Source: Artemia franciscana
Taxonomy: Eukaryota; Arthropoda; Branchiopoda; Anostraca; Artemiidae
NCBI RefSeq assembly: GCF_032884065.1
Contig: NC_088879.1
Coordinates: 19,516,038-19,580,037, forward strand
DNA: 64,000 bases
Reading direction: 5' to 3'
This document shows, piece after piece, positions 49,860-61,300 of the stretch. The notes beneath the pieces are model-generated. The model did no database searches. It was not told the DNA's origin and was given only the letters and a program-made list of their open reading frames with translations. Position numbers and translations under genes: made by a program. How positions within the stretch are numbered: position 1 is the first letter of the stretch; every line of letters begins with the position of its first letter.

Positions 49860-50476
49860 CAGTAAAATTGGTGCAAACAGTATTACTGGCTTTCAAATAA
49901 AGTGGATATACCACTCCATGCCCTTTTTTATCCTCTTTATAAATGTAATAATTGCTTCTACCACAAATTCAGATTTAAGCACTTTTTGACCTCTTAAAAA
50001 TGACCTATATGTGGGGTCATTACGAATCTGTAATAGCTTAGAAACAAATTTGGGCTATATATTTGTACATCAGGGGGTGGGGGGTAAAGCATAGCATATA
50101 TTAAATACGTAAACTAACCATTGGTGTATTTTTTTTTATGTTTGTGCTGTTGCACCGGTGATTTCTCTTCTCATTAAGATTCAATGTGCACAAACACATA
50201 AAAAAAAATATGGCAAAGATTAGTTTACTTATTTAATATATGCTATGCTTTACCCCCACCCCCCCTGATGTGCAAATATATAGCCCAAATTTGTTTCTAA
50301 TCTATTACAGATTTTTTATACCCCATATTTAGGTCATTTTTAAGAGGCCAAAAAATGTTTAAATCTGAATTTGCAGTAAAAGCGATTATTATATATGTAA
50401 ACAGCATTAAAACAGGCATCAAGTGGTATATTCACTTTATATGAAAGCCAGTAATACTGTTTGCACCAATTTTACC
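49860..50476. repeat. Foldback with 'taaaattggtgcaaacagta' ends
   Basis: The left arm from about 49861 and the right arm to about 50476 are inverted over roughly 290 bases each, centred near 50170 with G- and C-runs facing each other. The copy in B copy 2 is at about 58900-59510. Confidence 0.85.
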
Positions 50477-51064
50477 CTTTTCCCTAGTTATATAGTCTGT
50501 ATTCATTGAGATTGCTGTTTAAACTAGATTTTTAACATTAAGTAGGGGCAAAATTTTACTTTGGCTACTTTTGACTATCTTTGAAAGAGGTTAGGTTAGG
50601 AAAATGAAACTTTCAGGGATGTGTCTGCAGGCTGAAGTATGTCCCAGGAAAGTATTTTGAAGTACCTACCTCTATTTCTTTTCCCTCTAAATGGTCCTGA
50701 AATTTCGGGTTATCAGTTTCTTTTTCTCTGCCTTTAGTTCTGAAAAGACAATTCCTGTTGATTTGCCATACTGTTGTTGCCATAACGCTGGGTTTTCTAA
50801 ATTTAGAAATAATCTTTTATGCCACCTCACTATAGGTTAAATATTTGGCAGATATTATTTTTTCTCCATGAATTTTTTTTTTTATTGGATTTCATATAAT
50901 GTCAGTTGCTTTCTGTTAAACATACATTTATTTTTAAAAATCAAGCTTCTTTTGAGAAAAAATTTGAATGATTTTTCTCTGAAAAATATCACTGAAATAT
51001 AAAGTGATATAAAATATGAGAAATATATGAGTGATATAAATATCACTGAAATTTTCTCTGAAAT

Positions 51065-51672
51065 ATCACTGAAAGGGGATAGGTTAGGAAAATGAAACTT
51101 TAAGGGATGGGTCTACAGGCTAAAGTATGTCCTGGGAAGGTATTTCAAAGTACATATCTCTACTCATTCTTGCTCTAGAGGGCCCTGACCCTTGATGACC
51201 TTCAAAAATAGGCTATCTGTGTTATAAAAGTGAAACCTTACAAAATAGATCTTCTGCTGAAATGAAGTACAACAAAGTTGTTCTCAGCTTAACAACTTTG
51301 CTCAATCCCAATTTATAAGGTTTTAAAGATATGAAAAAACATTTCCTAAATTTTGAAAAAAAAAAAAAAATGTTGATATGGCTCAGAATTCTACTCAAAT
51401 AAAAGGAATTGAATTTTCAGAACTAAAGGCAGAGAAAAAGCAAATGGTACCTGAAAATTAAGGTAAAATGTTGTTTTGTCAAAATTTCAATAGGTATATA
51501 CCTGTCATGGAGTCAAATTTTAGGGCTCTCTAGAGGGAGAAGAAGTGGAGGTGGGTACTTTAAAATACCTTCCCAGGATATACTTTAGCCTATAGACCCA
51601 TCCCTGAAAGTTTCATTTTCCTAACCTAACTTCTTTCTGAGATAGCAAGAAGTAACTCAACTAGAATTTTAC
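51065..51672. repeat. GGTAAAATTCTAGT-type foldback (in B copy 1)
   Basis: Same family as 36532-37150. The left arm is truncated ('ggggataggttaggaaaatg' at about 51065) and the right arm is complete to 'tagaattttacc' (51672). The copy in B copy 2 is at about 60102-60706. Confidence 0.8.
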
Positions 51673-52829
51673 CTTTTATCTGTCTGGTAAAAAACATCCT
51701 TCAAATTTTAGATATGCTCTAATTATACAGGGGCAAAAAATTGCTTTTTAAAATTGCCATTATGAGGTAAGATATTAGCTAAAATGCCTGTATAAAGCAA
51801 ACTAGCCTACCTAGGGAGTCAAAACACTTGAATTTGCTTGCTGCTTCTTCAACAGTGGCAAAAGGTCTGACAATGAGGAAAGTATGGAATTTAAGTCAGA
51901 AACGCCTTTTATGCTTTTTCTATTCTCACCAAAATAAAACACAAATCCCATGTTGACTTGCACAAAAACCTCAAGATAAGTTGTAGTAATTGGTCCTTTA
52001 GCCTGATGTAGCTGCTATTTGCTGCTATGAGTGCATAGTTTATAATGGGAGCTTAAAATTGTCTTGGCAAGCTGCATGGTTGAGTATACAACCCTCTAGG
52101 CTATACTCTCTTTCTTTATGTGCATATTATTGTTTAAAAATGATCAAGCTTCACATTAATCTCCTTTCATGACCTATAGTTGAAATTTGCTAGGGAAATA
52201 TTTATTCCACCAAAAACTCACCACGTATTTTTGAACTTCAATTATACAGCCCTTTTTTTTACCCCCCTTAAGCCTGTATCCAGTTTCTGATAGCCATTTA
52301 AATTTCATTTTGTCTGTTGCTCATTTCTTGTCAATATTACTGAGGGGTCACAGATAAGCACTAGAGTCCTCATTGATAAATAATATGTGCTTGTATATAT
52401 ATAGCTTGTTGCTACTTATTTTTCTCTGGGAATACAATGTTTGATGTGGCATAAACCAAAGAAAGGACCTGTAGGCCTAGAGAAAAATATGTTAAGAAAA
52501 CCGATTTTTATAATTGCACAATAATTATAGCTTACATAATTTTACATGCAGTCCTGCTCTACTTTACCCCCAACCCTCCTAATATAGAAATATATAGCTG
52601 AAGTTACATGTTACCTGTTGATTCTGCCAATCTATCCCTCAACCTTTAACTCCCTGTTAATTGAAGCAATTGCAACAAAGCAAGAATGGCAGGAAAGGTA
52701 ACAGGTGACAGAATACATTGGAACTACATAATTTTGGCTATATATTTACACCTTAGGCAGGTTGGAGGTAAATTATAGTATAAAGATGCATGTTTTTCCC
52801 TTTGGTATGTAGGCTAAGTAGAAGATCAC
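51673..52829. repeat. Element B interior: spacer and left inverted arm
   Basis: Positions 52170-52790 form the left arm of a long inverted repeat whose right arm is 54500-54870 continued at 57438-57600. They enclose the core. There is no gene. Confidence 0.65.
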
Positions 52830-54260
52830 TTGTACCTGATGCTCTCCCTGTTGTTTTTAGTTGGATTGGAAACATCCAAAGAAAGTTTCCTTTGAAAAGG
52901 AAAGGTGAGAATGCCCAAAAGTAAGATTGAATTTGTCAAAGCTTGGAGGTTTGCCCCTTCAGTCTGTTTAAAGGAAAATGGATTCATAATTGAAGCTTTG
53001 TTCATTTCAATCTTAAGGGTGACCAATATTTGTGACAATTCATTAAATGGTTGTAAAGGGATACTTTTGTTTATTCATTAGTCTTCTTTGTTTTCTAACA
53101 GTTTTTTTTTTAATCTTTAAATTGATATCCATTTCTTACAAATTTTTATTGATACCAGAGGTCCATTTGCAAGTTTTCACCTACTTTGTAATCCCTGGTC
53201 TCACAATTACATTTAAATTTACTGAAGCTAGGACACACAGAACTCCTATCTATTTAAAGAAAATTAATGGATATAAGTAGGTTTTATTGTATTTAAGCCC
53301 TAGGGCCATGGCAATTAAAAACAAAATAAAGGAGATTAACTTTAAAATACTTGACATTAAATAAGCATAATAGCCACAAAGAAAAACAAATAACAAAATT
53401 ATACATCTGTGTTCAGTTGCCAACCTGAGCAACTGTCATAAATTTTTAAATCTTACAGAACATTCACCCCCATTACATTCACAAGCTATCTCTCATGACC
53501 CACAAATTTGTCCATACATCCACATTTCAGGTAAATGGAAGGACCATCACACTGGTATTCTTCATTTCTACTTATATTTAATGGGTTTGAAAGAAAGTTT
53601 CTATGGCTAAGTCAGTAGGCCAGTAAAGGACCTGGTGGTCCTTTAGCCAGGTATTGCAATAGGAAGCTAAGGACCAGCCAGCCTATTCTCTTGCATGCCC
53701 TTCCTCCTTACTGTCCCTAGATTTCCATCTGTACTCATTTAAAGTTGGGCCAATTCTAGCTGAAGTTAGTCATATCACCAACCCCTATCCAAAACCAAAT
53801 AAACTGGCAATGCCAGGAATTAAACCTATACACCTTGGACAAAGCATTCCGACCCAAAGCGCCTACCACTTAGCAAGGAACACAAATTTGACCAGAGAAC
53901 AATAATTATTTGAAAAAAAAATTGCTATAGTTGTCCCACTACTGTCCTATAAATGCTATAGGCCCATTTTATTTAGAAAAATCAATTTAAGACAGGTATC
54001 AACAAAACTCCATCAGGTATTGTATTTGCTTAAAATACAATCAAGCTATGTGAATGCTCAGCTTTGTGATATTCTAGTCTTGAAATAATAAAAAAAGAGA
54101 AAATTTATATTTTCTATTTATTTTTCACCAACTCATTTGTGACAGCCAAATGCCCATGGTTGGCTTAGAACCTCTCTAAATGCTCTGAAACAGCAGGAAT
54201 TAAAAAAAAATTATACTAATCAGCATTAAACTGTCCCTTAAATTTGAACACGTGTATTTA
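52830..54260 (-). repeat. Core module, inverted (in B copy 1)
   Basis: Read on the minus strand it follows the core of element A. The tRNA-like segment (about 53806-53880) retains 'gctaagtggtaggcgctttg' and GGTTTAATTCC. Short open frames here (for example 53047-53280) are repeated in B copy 2 but have no protein-like features. Confidence 0.75.
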
Positions 54261-54890
54261 ATTTGAAAATGATGCTACTGCTAGTCAGGTTACTGTGCTG
54301 TTCCCACTGGCTCTACTGCAGTTAAAAATGGGCAGTTACCACGCAGTAACTGCAGTTACTGAAAAACCATCAGCTGGAACACACCCATAAGCAATTATAT
54401 CTGTATATTATATCAATTATATATCTTATATTATATTATTATATTATATATATATACATAAGCAATTATATCTTATAGCAATTATATCTGTAAAGAACAT
54501 ACAAAAAGGCATCAAGTAGTATATTCACTTTATTTTTAAGTCAAAATATGAAAAAAACAAAAAATTTACTCCCAACCTGCCTAATTTGCTAATATATAGC
54601 CCAAATTTTAAAGGTATTTTGCCACCTTTTAGCCTACTTATTTTCCAGTTCTTGTTTTGCCACAGTTGCTTCAATTATCAGGTACTATGGTTGAGGTAGG
54701 CTATAGATTGGCAGAATCAATAGGAAATATGCAATTTCAGCCTTAGATTTCCATATTAGGAGGGTTGGTGCTAAAGTAAAGCAGAGCTGCATACTTCTCT
54801 AGTGCTTAAATATGACCCCTTAGCAATATTGACAAGAAATGAGTAACAGAAAAAATTCAATTTGGACTAAAATTTTTTATGTCATCATAA

Positions 54891-57347
54891 ATGGATGATG
54901 ACATAAAAAATGTCATCATCGCAGGAGACTTTAACATGCCGGACACCAGGTGGGTCGATGGTTTAGGCTTTACTCTTCAAAACAACTATACCAATCCAAC
55001 TCTTGAAGCCTTTGCTGATAACCTGCTGGTCCAGACAGTTGAGTTCCCTACCAGACATAGAGATCATCAAACTCCATCTCTCCTTGATCTTGTTCTGTCA
55101 AACAACCCCGAAAAAATTATGTCAACAGCAAACTTACCCCCCCTTGGAGCAAGCGACCATCTTTGTATCCTGAGTGCAATAATCTTGAATCGGATACCAA
55201 CCAACAAAATCAAACGAACGTTTGTTGATTACAAGAAAATACGCCAGGACCTACAAGAGATTGAATGGGAAAACTCCTTGCAACAAGACACTGAAGCATC
55301 CTGGGAGCTTTTCAAGGACATACTACTGAGTCTTGAGTTGAAGCATACGAAAACTTACTTCTCAGAACGTCCCAGAACCCTTCCGTATATGTCACCACAG
55401 CTAAAAAAAGTCATTAATAAGAAAAAGAAAGCTTGGAAAAAGTATAAAAATTGTGAGAGTGCAGCCCATCTAGAGCAGTACAAAAAGGCCAGGAACAAAC
55501 TGAGAAATGCGACCAGAAAAGCAACCATAAGATATGAGGAGTCGATAGCACTAGAGGCAAAAACCAATCCAAAAAAGTTTTGGAGATATGTCACTTCAAA
55601 CAACCCAAGCCGCAGGTCGATCCATCATTTTACCTCCAGCGATGGAACCAAAATAACCGACCCATTGGTAATGGCAGATACCCTCAATCAATGCTTCTCG
55701 TCAAATTTCTCTAAAGACCCTGGATGCCCCCCACCGGATATGCCAACCACCCACATCAAACACCCTATGCCACCGATCCAGTTCACAGCTTGTGATACTT
55801 ACAAGCGCCTAAAAACTTTGGACCCATCCAAGGCAAAGGGACCCGATGGCATCCATCCTAGGTTGCTGAAGGAGACCGCAGCTGAAATAGCGGAACCCCT
55901 GACAAGAATATTCCAGATGTCAATAGCTTCCAAAACTATTCCCTCTGACTGGAAAACAGCAAATGTCATGCCAGTTTTCAAAAAAGGACAGAAAGATAAA
56001 CCACAGAATTACAGACCCATCAGCCTGACTTCTGTCCCATCAAAAGTCATGGAAGGCGTCTTAAATGATGCAATCGTTGCACATCTGGAAACTAACAGCC
56101 TGTTATACGATGGACAACATGGTTTCAGGTAGGGTTGCTCTGTGGAGACAAACCTAATTCAATCATATGACATAATCACCAAGATGATTGAGGAAGGCCT
56201 TCCAGTTGACGTACTCTTGCTGGACCAAGCCAAAGCTTTCGAGAAGGTAGTACACTCGTACCTGGAAAGGAAACTAGAGTTCTATCAACTCCACCAAGAT
56301 GTAAGGGAATGGATTATCCAGTTTCTCAAGGATAGAATACAGAGGGTGATGATGTATGATGAGGAGGGGAATCAAATCATGTCAAACCCAACTCCAGTGC
56401 TCAGCGGAGTTCCGCAAGGAACTAAACTGGGACCTACCCTCTTCAACATGTTCATCAATGACTCAGCCCAGTCAGTGCAAAATGACCTTAAACTGTTTGC
56501 AGACGACTCGAAATTGTTTGGCCCAGTCGCAAACAACCAACAGTGCGCAGCTCTGCAGGCAGATCTGCACACCCTCAACAACTGGTCCTCTTCCTGGTCC
56601 CTCGAGTTTAATGCTGAAAAGTGCAAAGTCCTACATCTTGGCCCTAAGAACCCAGGAATGACATATACAATGACAGATCGTACTGGGAAGCTCATAACTT
56701 TGGAAACTGTCACCGAAGAAAGAGACCTTGGGGTCATTGTTGATGACAAAATGAAATTCCATAGTCACAGCAAATACCTAGCTGCAAAAGGCAACAGGTC
56801 CCTTGGTCTCATCAGACGTAATATCACCAGTAGATCTCCCAGGACAATCAGGAAGCTATATACAGGACTGGTCAGACCGCAACTTGAGTACGGAGTCTCT
56901 CTTGCCGTTCCCCACTATGTCGTGGAAAAGAAGATCCTTGAGAGCGTTCAGCGGAGGGCTACAAAACTACCAACCAAATGTAAGAACCTCTCGTACCCTG
57001 AACGCCTCAAGAAGCTCAAGCTCCCAACCTTGACGTACAGGAGGAAACGCGGAGATGCAATCCTGACCCACAAGCTGCTGGAGAATGGTGTCACACCAGG
57101 GCTTTTTAATAAGTCGCTCTCTAGCCACACCCGGGGCCACACCAAGAAGCTCCAGCAACAAAGAAGCTCACGGAGAGAACGTTCCAACTTCTTCTCAACT
57201 CGTGCTGTTCCACTGTGGAATTCCCTTAGTGAAGAAACAGTTCAGTCCAAAACTGTTGACAACTTCAAAAAAGCAATTGACCGAGACTGGGCAGCGATGG
57301 AGTGGAAACTACACTGGGAGGCCAGTGGATCTACTCAACGGAACTAG
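54891..57347 (+). pseudogene. LINE ORF2 (endonuclease C-terminus + reverse transcriptase), one in-frame stop
   Basis: The frame is open from 54891 to the stop at 57347 except for a single TAG at 56130-56132, giving 413 + 401 codons. The endonuclease tail shows IAGDFNMPDTRW and GASDHL (apurinic-type endonuclease motifs). RT motifs follow: NYRPISLTS, then QHGFR just before the TAG, VLLLDQAKAFEKV (motif A, usually ..AFDKV), GVPQGTKLGPTLFNMFIND and KLFADDSKLFG with the catalytic Asp pair. After these come LGVIVDDKMKFHSH and the long C-terminal region with LVRPQLEYG. It would copy its own RNA at a nicked target. The TAG replaces the codon after 'HGFR', usually Lys or Arg, a one-base change. It has higher GC than its surroundings, which fits recent arrival. 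It is dead as a full element because the 5' half is missing. Confidence 0.93.
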
Positions 57348-57375
57348 ACAACGCACTTCCACCTCCATCACTCAA

Positions 57376-57416
57376 CCGGCGAATCTACAGGATGTTCACC
57401 CAACCTTATTCGCCGG
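57376..57416 (+). repeat. Stem-loop in the LINE 3' UTR
   Basis: CCGGCGAAT (57376-57384) pairs with ATTCGCCGG (57408-57416), shortly before the 'atttaaggta' tail. A conserved 3' hairpin plus a short repeat is the usual recognition structure for RT in CR1/L2-like elements. Confidence 0.8.
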
Positions 57417-57437
57417 CCAGTGCGATTTAAGGTAATT

Positions 57438-58275
57438 TAAGGTAATCAGGAACTGGATACAGGCTAAAGGGGGCCAAAAACAGGGCTGTATAATTGGAGT
57501 TCAAAGAACTCCAATTATACAGTGATTTTAAAAAAAATCACTGTATATAAGTGATTTTTTAGTGGACTAAACGCTTCCCTTGCTAATTTAGGACTTTAAA
57601 TTGATCAGCCTACTGGAATTTACCTATCCTATGCAATTGAAATATTTTACCTTTCCAGAGCATTAAGACAATCCATCACAATAAAAAAAAAAAAATCCAA
57701 GGCATCTTGAATGGAATGACTAAAAGAAGACAAATGAAAATCACAATTTGCAATCTAACAATTAAACTTCTGGCCACACAAATTGTATTAGGATACCCAG
57801 CTCTGAAATAATTGCTCAAGTAGCTTTGCAGTAACTTTAACTAATATTGCAATAACTTTATAAGTTTTTTCTTAACCATTTTATTATCTATCTATCCCCC
57901 CACCCAGTAAAAGATAAAACCCACCCACCCACACAAGAAAAAAGCCAGTTTTAACAAGGATAATAACATAGTTTCTAAGTCTATTTTAGTGCAACCTACC
58001 CAACAACAAAAAATCTGGCTCAATAACTCACCACACTGGTACACAAAAGTGGTGCCTTCATCCTGGATCCATCTGAACACATACTCCATGATTACCTATA
58101 ATTGAAACTTTTGCCCTCTTTCCGAGTTAACTTGAGACGAACGTACAAAATGTAAAAGTTGTTAAAAGTCAACTTTTCATTAACTTTCAGTCAACTTTTA
58201 CAAATCGAACGCTAAAAGTTAACTCGGAATCACAAATAAAACGTCAGAATGCTGGTTTCAGTCAACTTGGAATGT
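57438..58275. repeat. Right part of element B copy 1
   Basis: It continues the right inverted arm to about 57600, then sequence shared with 1-385 and, inverted, with 36300-36520 (to about 57815). It ends in the subterminal GTCAACTTT cluster (about 58128-58270). A local palindrome lies at 57493-57525 ('attggagttcaaagaactcc'). Confidence 0.7.
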
Positions 58276-58290
58276 GATTCGAACGCAACT

Positions 58291-58375
58291 CAGATCTTTC
58301 TTCCTTATGCTCTGGTTTTCCTTAAGCTTTGGATATGGATCGCCACTATCTTTTTCCAGACGGATGCGAAATTAA
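58291..58375. mobile_element. Element A copy 2 remnant between two B insertions
   Basis: It corresponds to 30376-30438 joined to 30570-30591 of A copy 1. The 131 bases between are deleted at a short T-run overlap. It is bounded on the left by the CAG duplication of B copy 1 and on the right by TAA next to B copy 2. Confidence 0.88.
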
Positions 58376-61300
58376 AGTTGCGTTCGAATCGACTCGAAAA
58401 AGTCAACTTAAAAGTTGACTTTTTTCTCTGCTGCCGTTTTATTTAGTAAAAAGTTGACCTAGAAAGTCAACACAGAATTGCGAATCGAACGCTTCAATGG
58501 CAAAAAATTTAGAAATATGAAATCGTTTAGTCTAAAGAAAAGACAAGGAAATTGTTAATAGGCCTAGTGGAAATAATCTTAGCTTTTCAGTGACCTGTAA
58601 GTAATCTTATGCATATTCCTTAGGATTTAAAGGGTTTTTGGTGTTCTAGGCCTATCTTGCATAGGCTAAGCTTAATAAGGAATGAGAAGAAAATTTTTAT
58701 GTTGTTAAAAACGTTGATTCTCAGGAAGGCAGCTGTCACATTGGTGAGTTATTCTAATATTACCAAATCTAACAGGCCTAGTTTCTAAACCAACCTATAA
58801 TTTTTAGTTGAAAAAACTAAAAATTATAGGTTGGTTTGTAACTTTATATTAGCCTATAGGTTAGTTAAAAACTAAAAATTATTGGCTTCTTTTCCCAGTA
58901 AAATTGGTGCAAACAGTATTACTGGCTTTCAAATAAAGTGAATATACCACTCCATGCCCTTTTTTATCCTCTTTACAAATTTAGTAATTGCTTCTACCAC
59001 AAATTCAGATTTAAGCACTTTTTGACCTCTTAAAAATGACCTATATGTGGGGTTATTACAAATCTGTAATAGCTTAGAAACAAATTTGGGCTATATATTT
59101 GTACATCAGGGGGTGGGGGTAAAGCATAGCATATATTAAATATGTAAACTAACCATTGGTGTATTTTTTTTATGTTTGTGCTGTTGCACTGGTGATTTCT
59201 CTTCTCACTAAAATTCAATGTGCACAAACACATAAAAAAATACAGCAAAGATTAGTTTACTTATTTAATATATGCTATGCTTTACCCCCACCCCCCCTGA
59301 TGTGAAAATATATAGCCCAAATTTGTTTCTAATCTATTACAGTTTTTTTATACCCCATATTTAGGTCATTTTTAAGAGGACAAAAAATGTTTAAATCTGA
59401 ATTTGCAGTAAAAGCAATTATTATATATGTAAACAGCATTAAAACAGGCATCAAGTGGTATATTCACTTTATATGAAAGCCAGTAATACTGTTTGCACCA
59501 ATTTTACTCTTTTCCCTAGTTATATAGTCTGTATTCATTGAGATTGTTGTTTAACTGGATTTTTAACATAAAGTAGGGGCAAAATTTTACTTTGGCTACT
59601 TTTGACTATCTTTGAAAGAGGTTAGGTTAGGAAAATGAAACTTTCAGGGATGTGTCTGCAGGCTGAAGTATGTCCCAGGAAAGTATTTTGAAGTACCTAC
59701 CTCCATTTCTTTTCCCTCTAAATGGTCCTGAAATTTTGGGTTATCAGTTTCTTTTTCTCTGGCTTTAGTTGTGAAAAGACAATTCCTGTTGATTTGCCAT
59801 ACTGTTGTTGCCATAACACTGGGTTTTCTAAATTTAGAAATAATCTTTTATGCCACCTCACTATAGGTTAAATATTTGGCAGATATTATTTATTCTCCAT
59901 GAATTTTTTTTTATTGGATTTCATATGATGTCAGTTGCTTTCTGTTAAACATACATTTATTTTTAAAAATCAAGCTTCTTTTGAGAAAAAATTTGAATTA
60001 TTTTTCTCTGAAAAATATCACTGAAATATAAAGTGATATAAAATATGAGAAATATGTGAGTGATATAAATATCACTGAAATTTTCTCTGAAATATCACTG
60101 AAAGGGGATAGGTTAGGAAAATGAAACTTTAAGGAATGGGTCTACAGGCTAAAGTATGTCCTGGGAAGGAATTTCAAAGTACATATCTCTACTCATTCTT
60201 GCTCTAGAGGGCCCTGACCCTTGATGACCTTCAAAAATAGGCTATCTGTGTTATAAAAGTGAAACCTTACAAAATAAATCTTCTGCTGAAATGAAGTACA
60301 ACAAAGTTGTTCTCAGCTTAACAACTTTGCTCAATCCCAATTTATAGGTTTTAAAGATATGAAAAAACATTTCCTAAATTTTGAAAAAAAAAATGTTGAT
60401 ATGGCTCAGAATTCTACTCAAATAAAAGGAATTGAATTTTCAGAACTAAAGGCAGAGAAAAAGCAAATGGTACCTGAAAATTAAGGTAAAATGTTGTTTT
60501 GTCAAAATTTCAATAGGTACAGACCTGTCATGGAGTCAAATTTTAGGGCTCTCTAGAGGGAGAAGAAGTGGAGGTGGGTACTTTAAAATACCTTCCCAGG
60601 ATATACTTTGGCCTATAGACCCATCCCTGAAAGTTTCATTTTCCTAACCTAACTTCTTTCTGAGATAGCAAGAAGTAACTCAACTAGAATTTCACCTTTT
60701 ATCTGTCTGGTAAAAAACATCCTTCAAATTTTAGATATGCTCTAATTATACAGGAGCAAAAAAAAATGCTTTTTAAAATTGCCATTATGAGGTAAGATAT
60801 TAGCTAAAATGCCTGTATAAAGCAAACTAGCCTACCTAGGGAGCCAAAACACTTGAATTTGCTTACTGCTTCTTCAACAGTGGCAAAAGGTCTGACAATG
60901 AGTAAAGTATGGAATTTAAGTCAGAAACGCCTTTTATGCTTTTTCTATTCTCACCAAAATAAAACACAAATCCCATGTTGACTTGCACAAAAACCTCAAG
61001 ATAAGTTGTAGTAATTGGTCCTTTAGCCTGATGTAGCTGCTATTTGCTGCTATGAGTGCATAGTTTATAATGGGAGCTTAAAATTGTCTTGGCAAGCTGC
61101 ATGGTTGAGTATACAACCCTCTAGGCTATACTCTCTTTCTTTATGTGCATATTATTGTTTGAAAATGATCAAGCTTCACATTAATCTCCTTTCATGACCT
61201 ATAGTTGAAATTTGCTAGGGAAGTATTTATTCCACTAAAAACTCACCACCTATTTTTGAACTTCAATTATACAGCCTTGTTTTTTTTTTACCCCCCTTAA

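Larger units (their letters stand above)
54871..57437 (+). mobile_element. 5'-truncated CR1/L2-type LINE inserted in element B
   Basis: The host arm sequence is continuous on both sides: 'gagtaacagaaaaaattcaa' before, 'aatcaggaactggatacagg' after. Uninterrupted relatives occur at 34150 and, inverted, at 37201-37250. The element starts inside the endonuclease domain, so it is truncated. It lacks poly(A) and ends in two copies of 'atttaaggta', the short tandem tail usual in CR1/L2-like elements. A 16-bp inverted repeat sits at the 5' junction. Confidence 0.87.
49347..58290. mobile_element. Element B, copy 1 (8,944 bp including a LINE)
   Basis: The ends AGTTGCGTTCGAATC (49347-49361) and its complement (58276-58290) are perfect 15-bp inverted repeats, flanked by CAG (49344-49346 and 58291-58293). 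The intact site (CAG once) is seen in A copy 1 at 30376-30378. Both subterminal regions contain clusters of AAAGTTGAC/GTCAACTTT motifs and ATCGAACGC, probably transposase-binding sites. The interior has foldbacks, a long inverted-repeat arrangement around an inverted core, and the LINE. Without the LINE it is about 6.4 kb. No transposase was found. Confidence 0.88.

Noticed and set aside
56372-57187. Minus-strand open frames of 60-125 codons
   Set aside because: They are antisense shadows of the GC-richer LINE reverse transcriptase.
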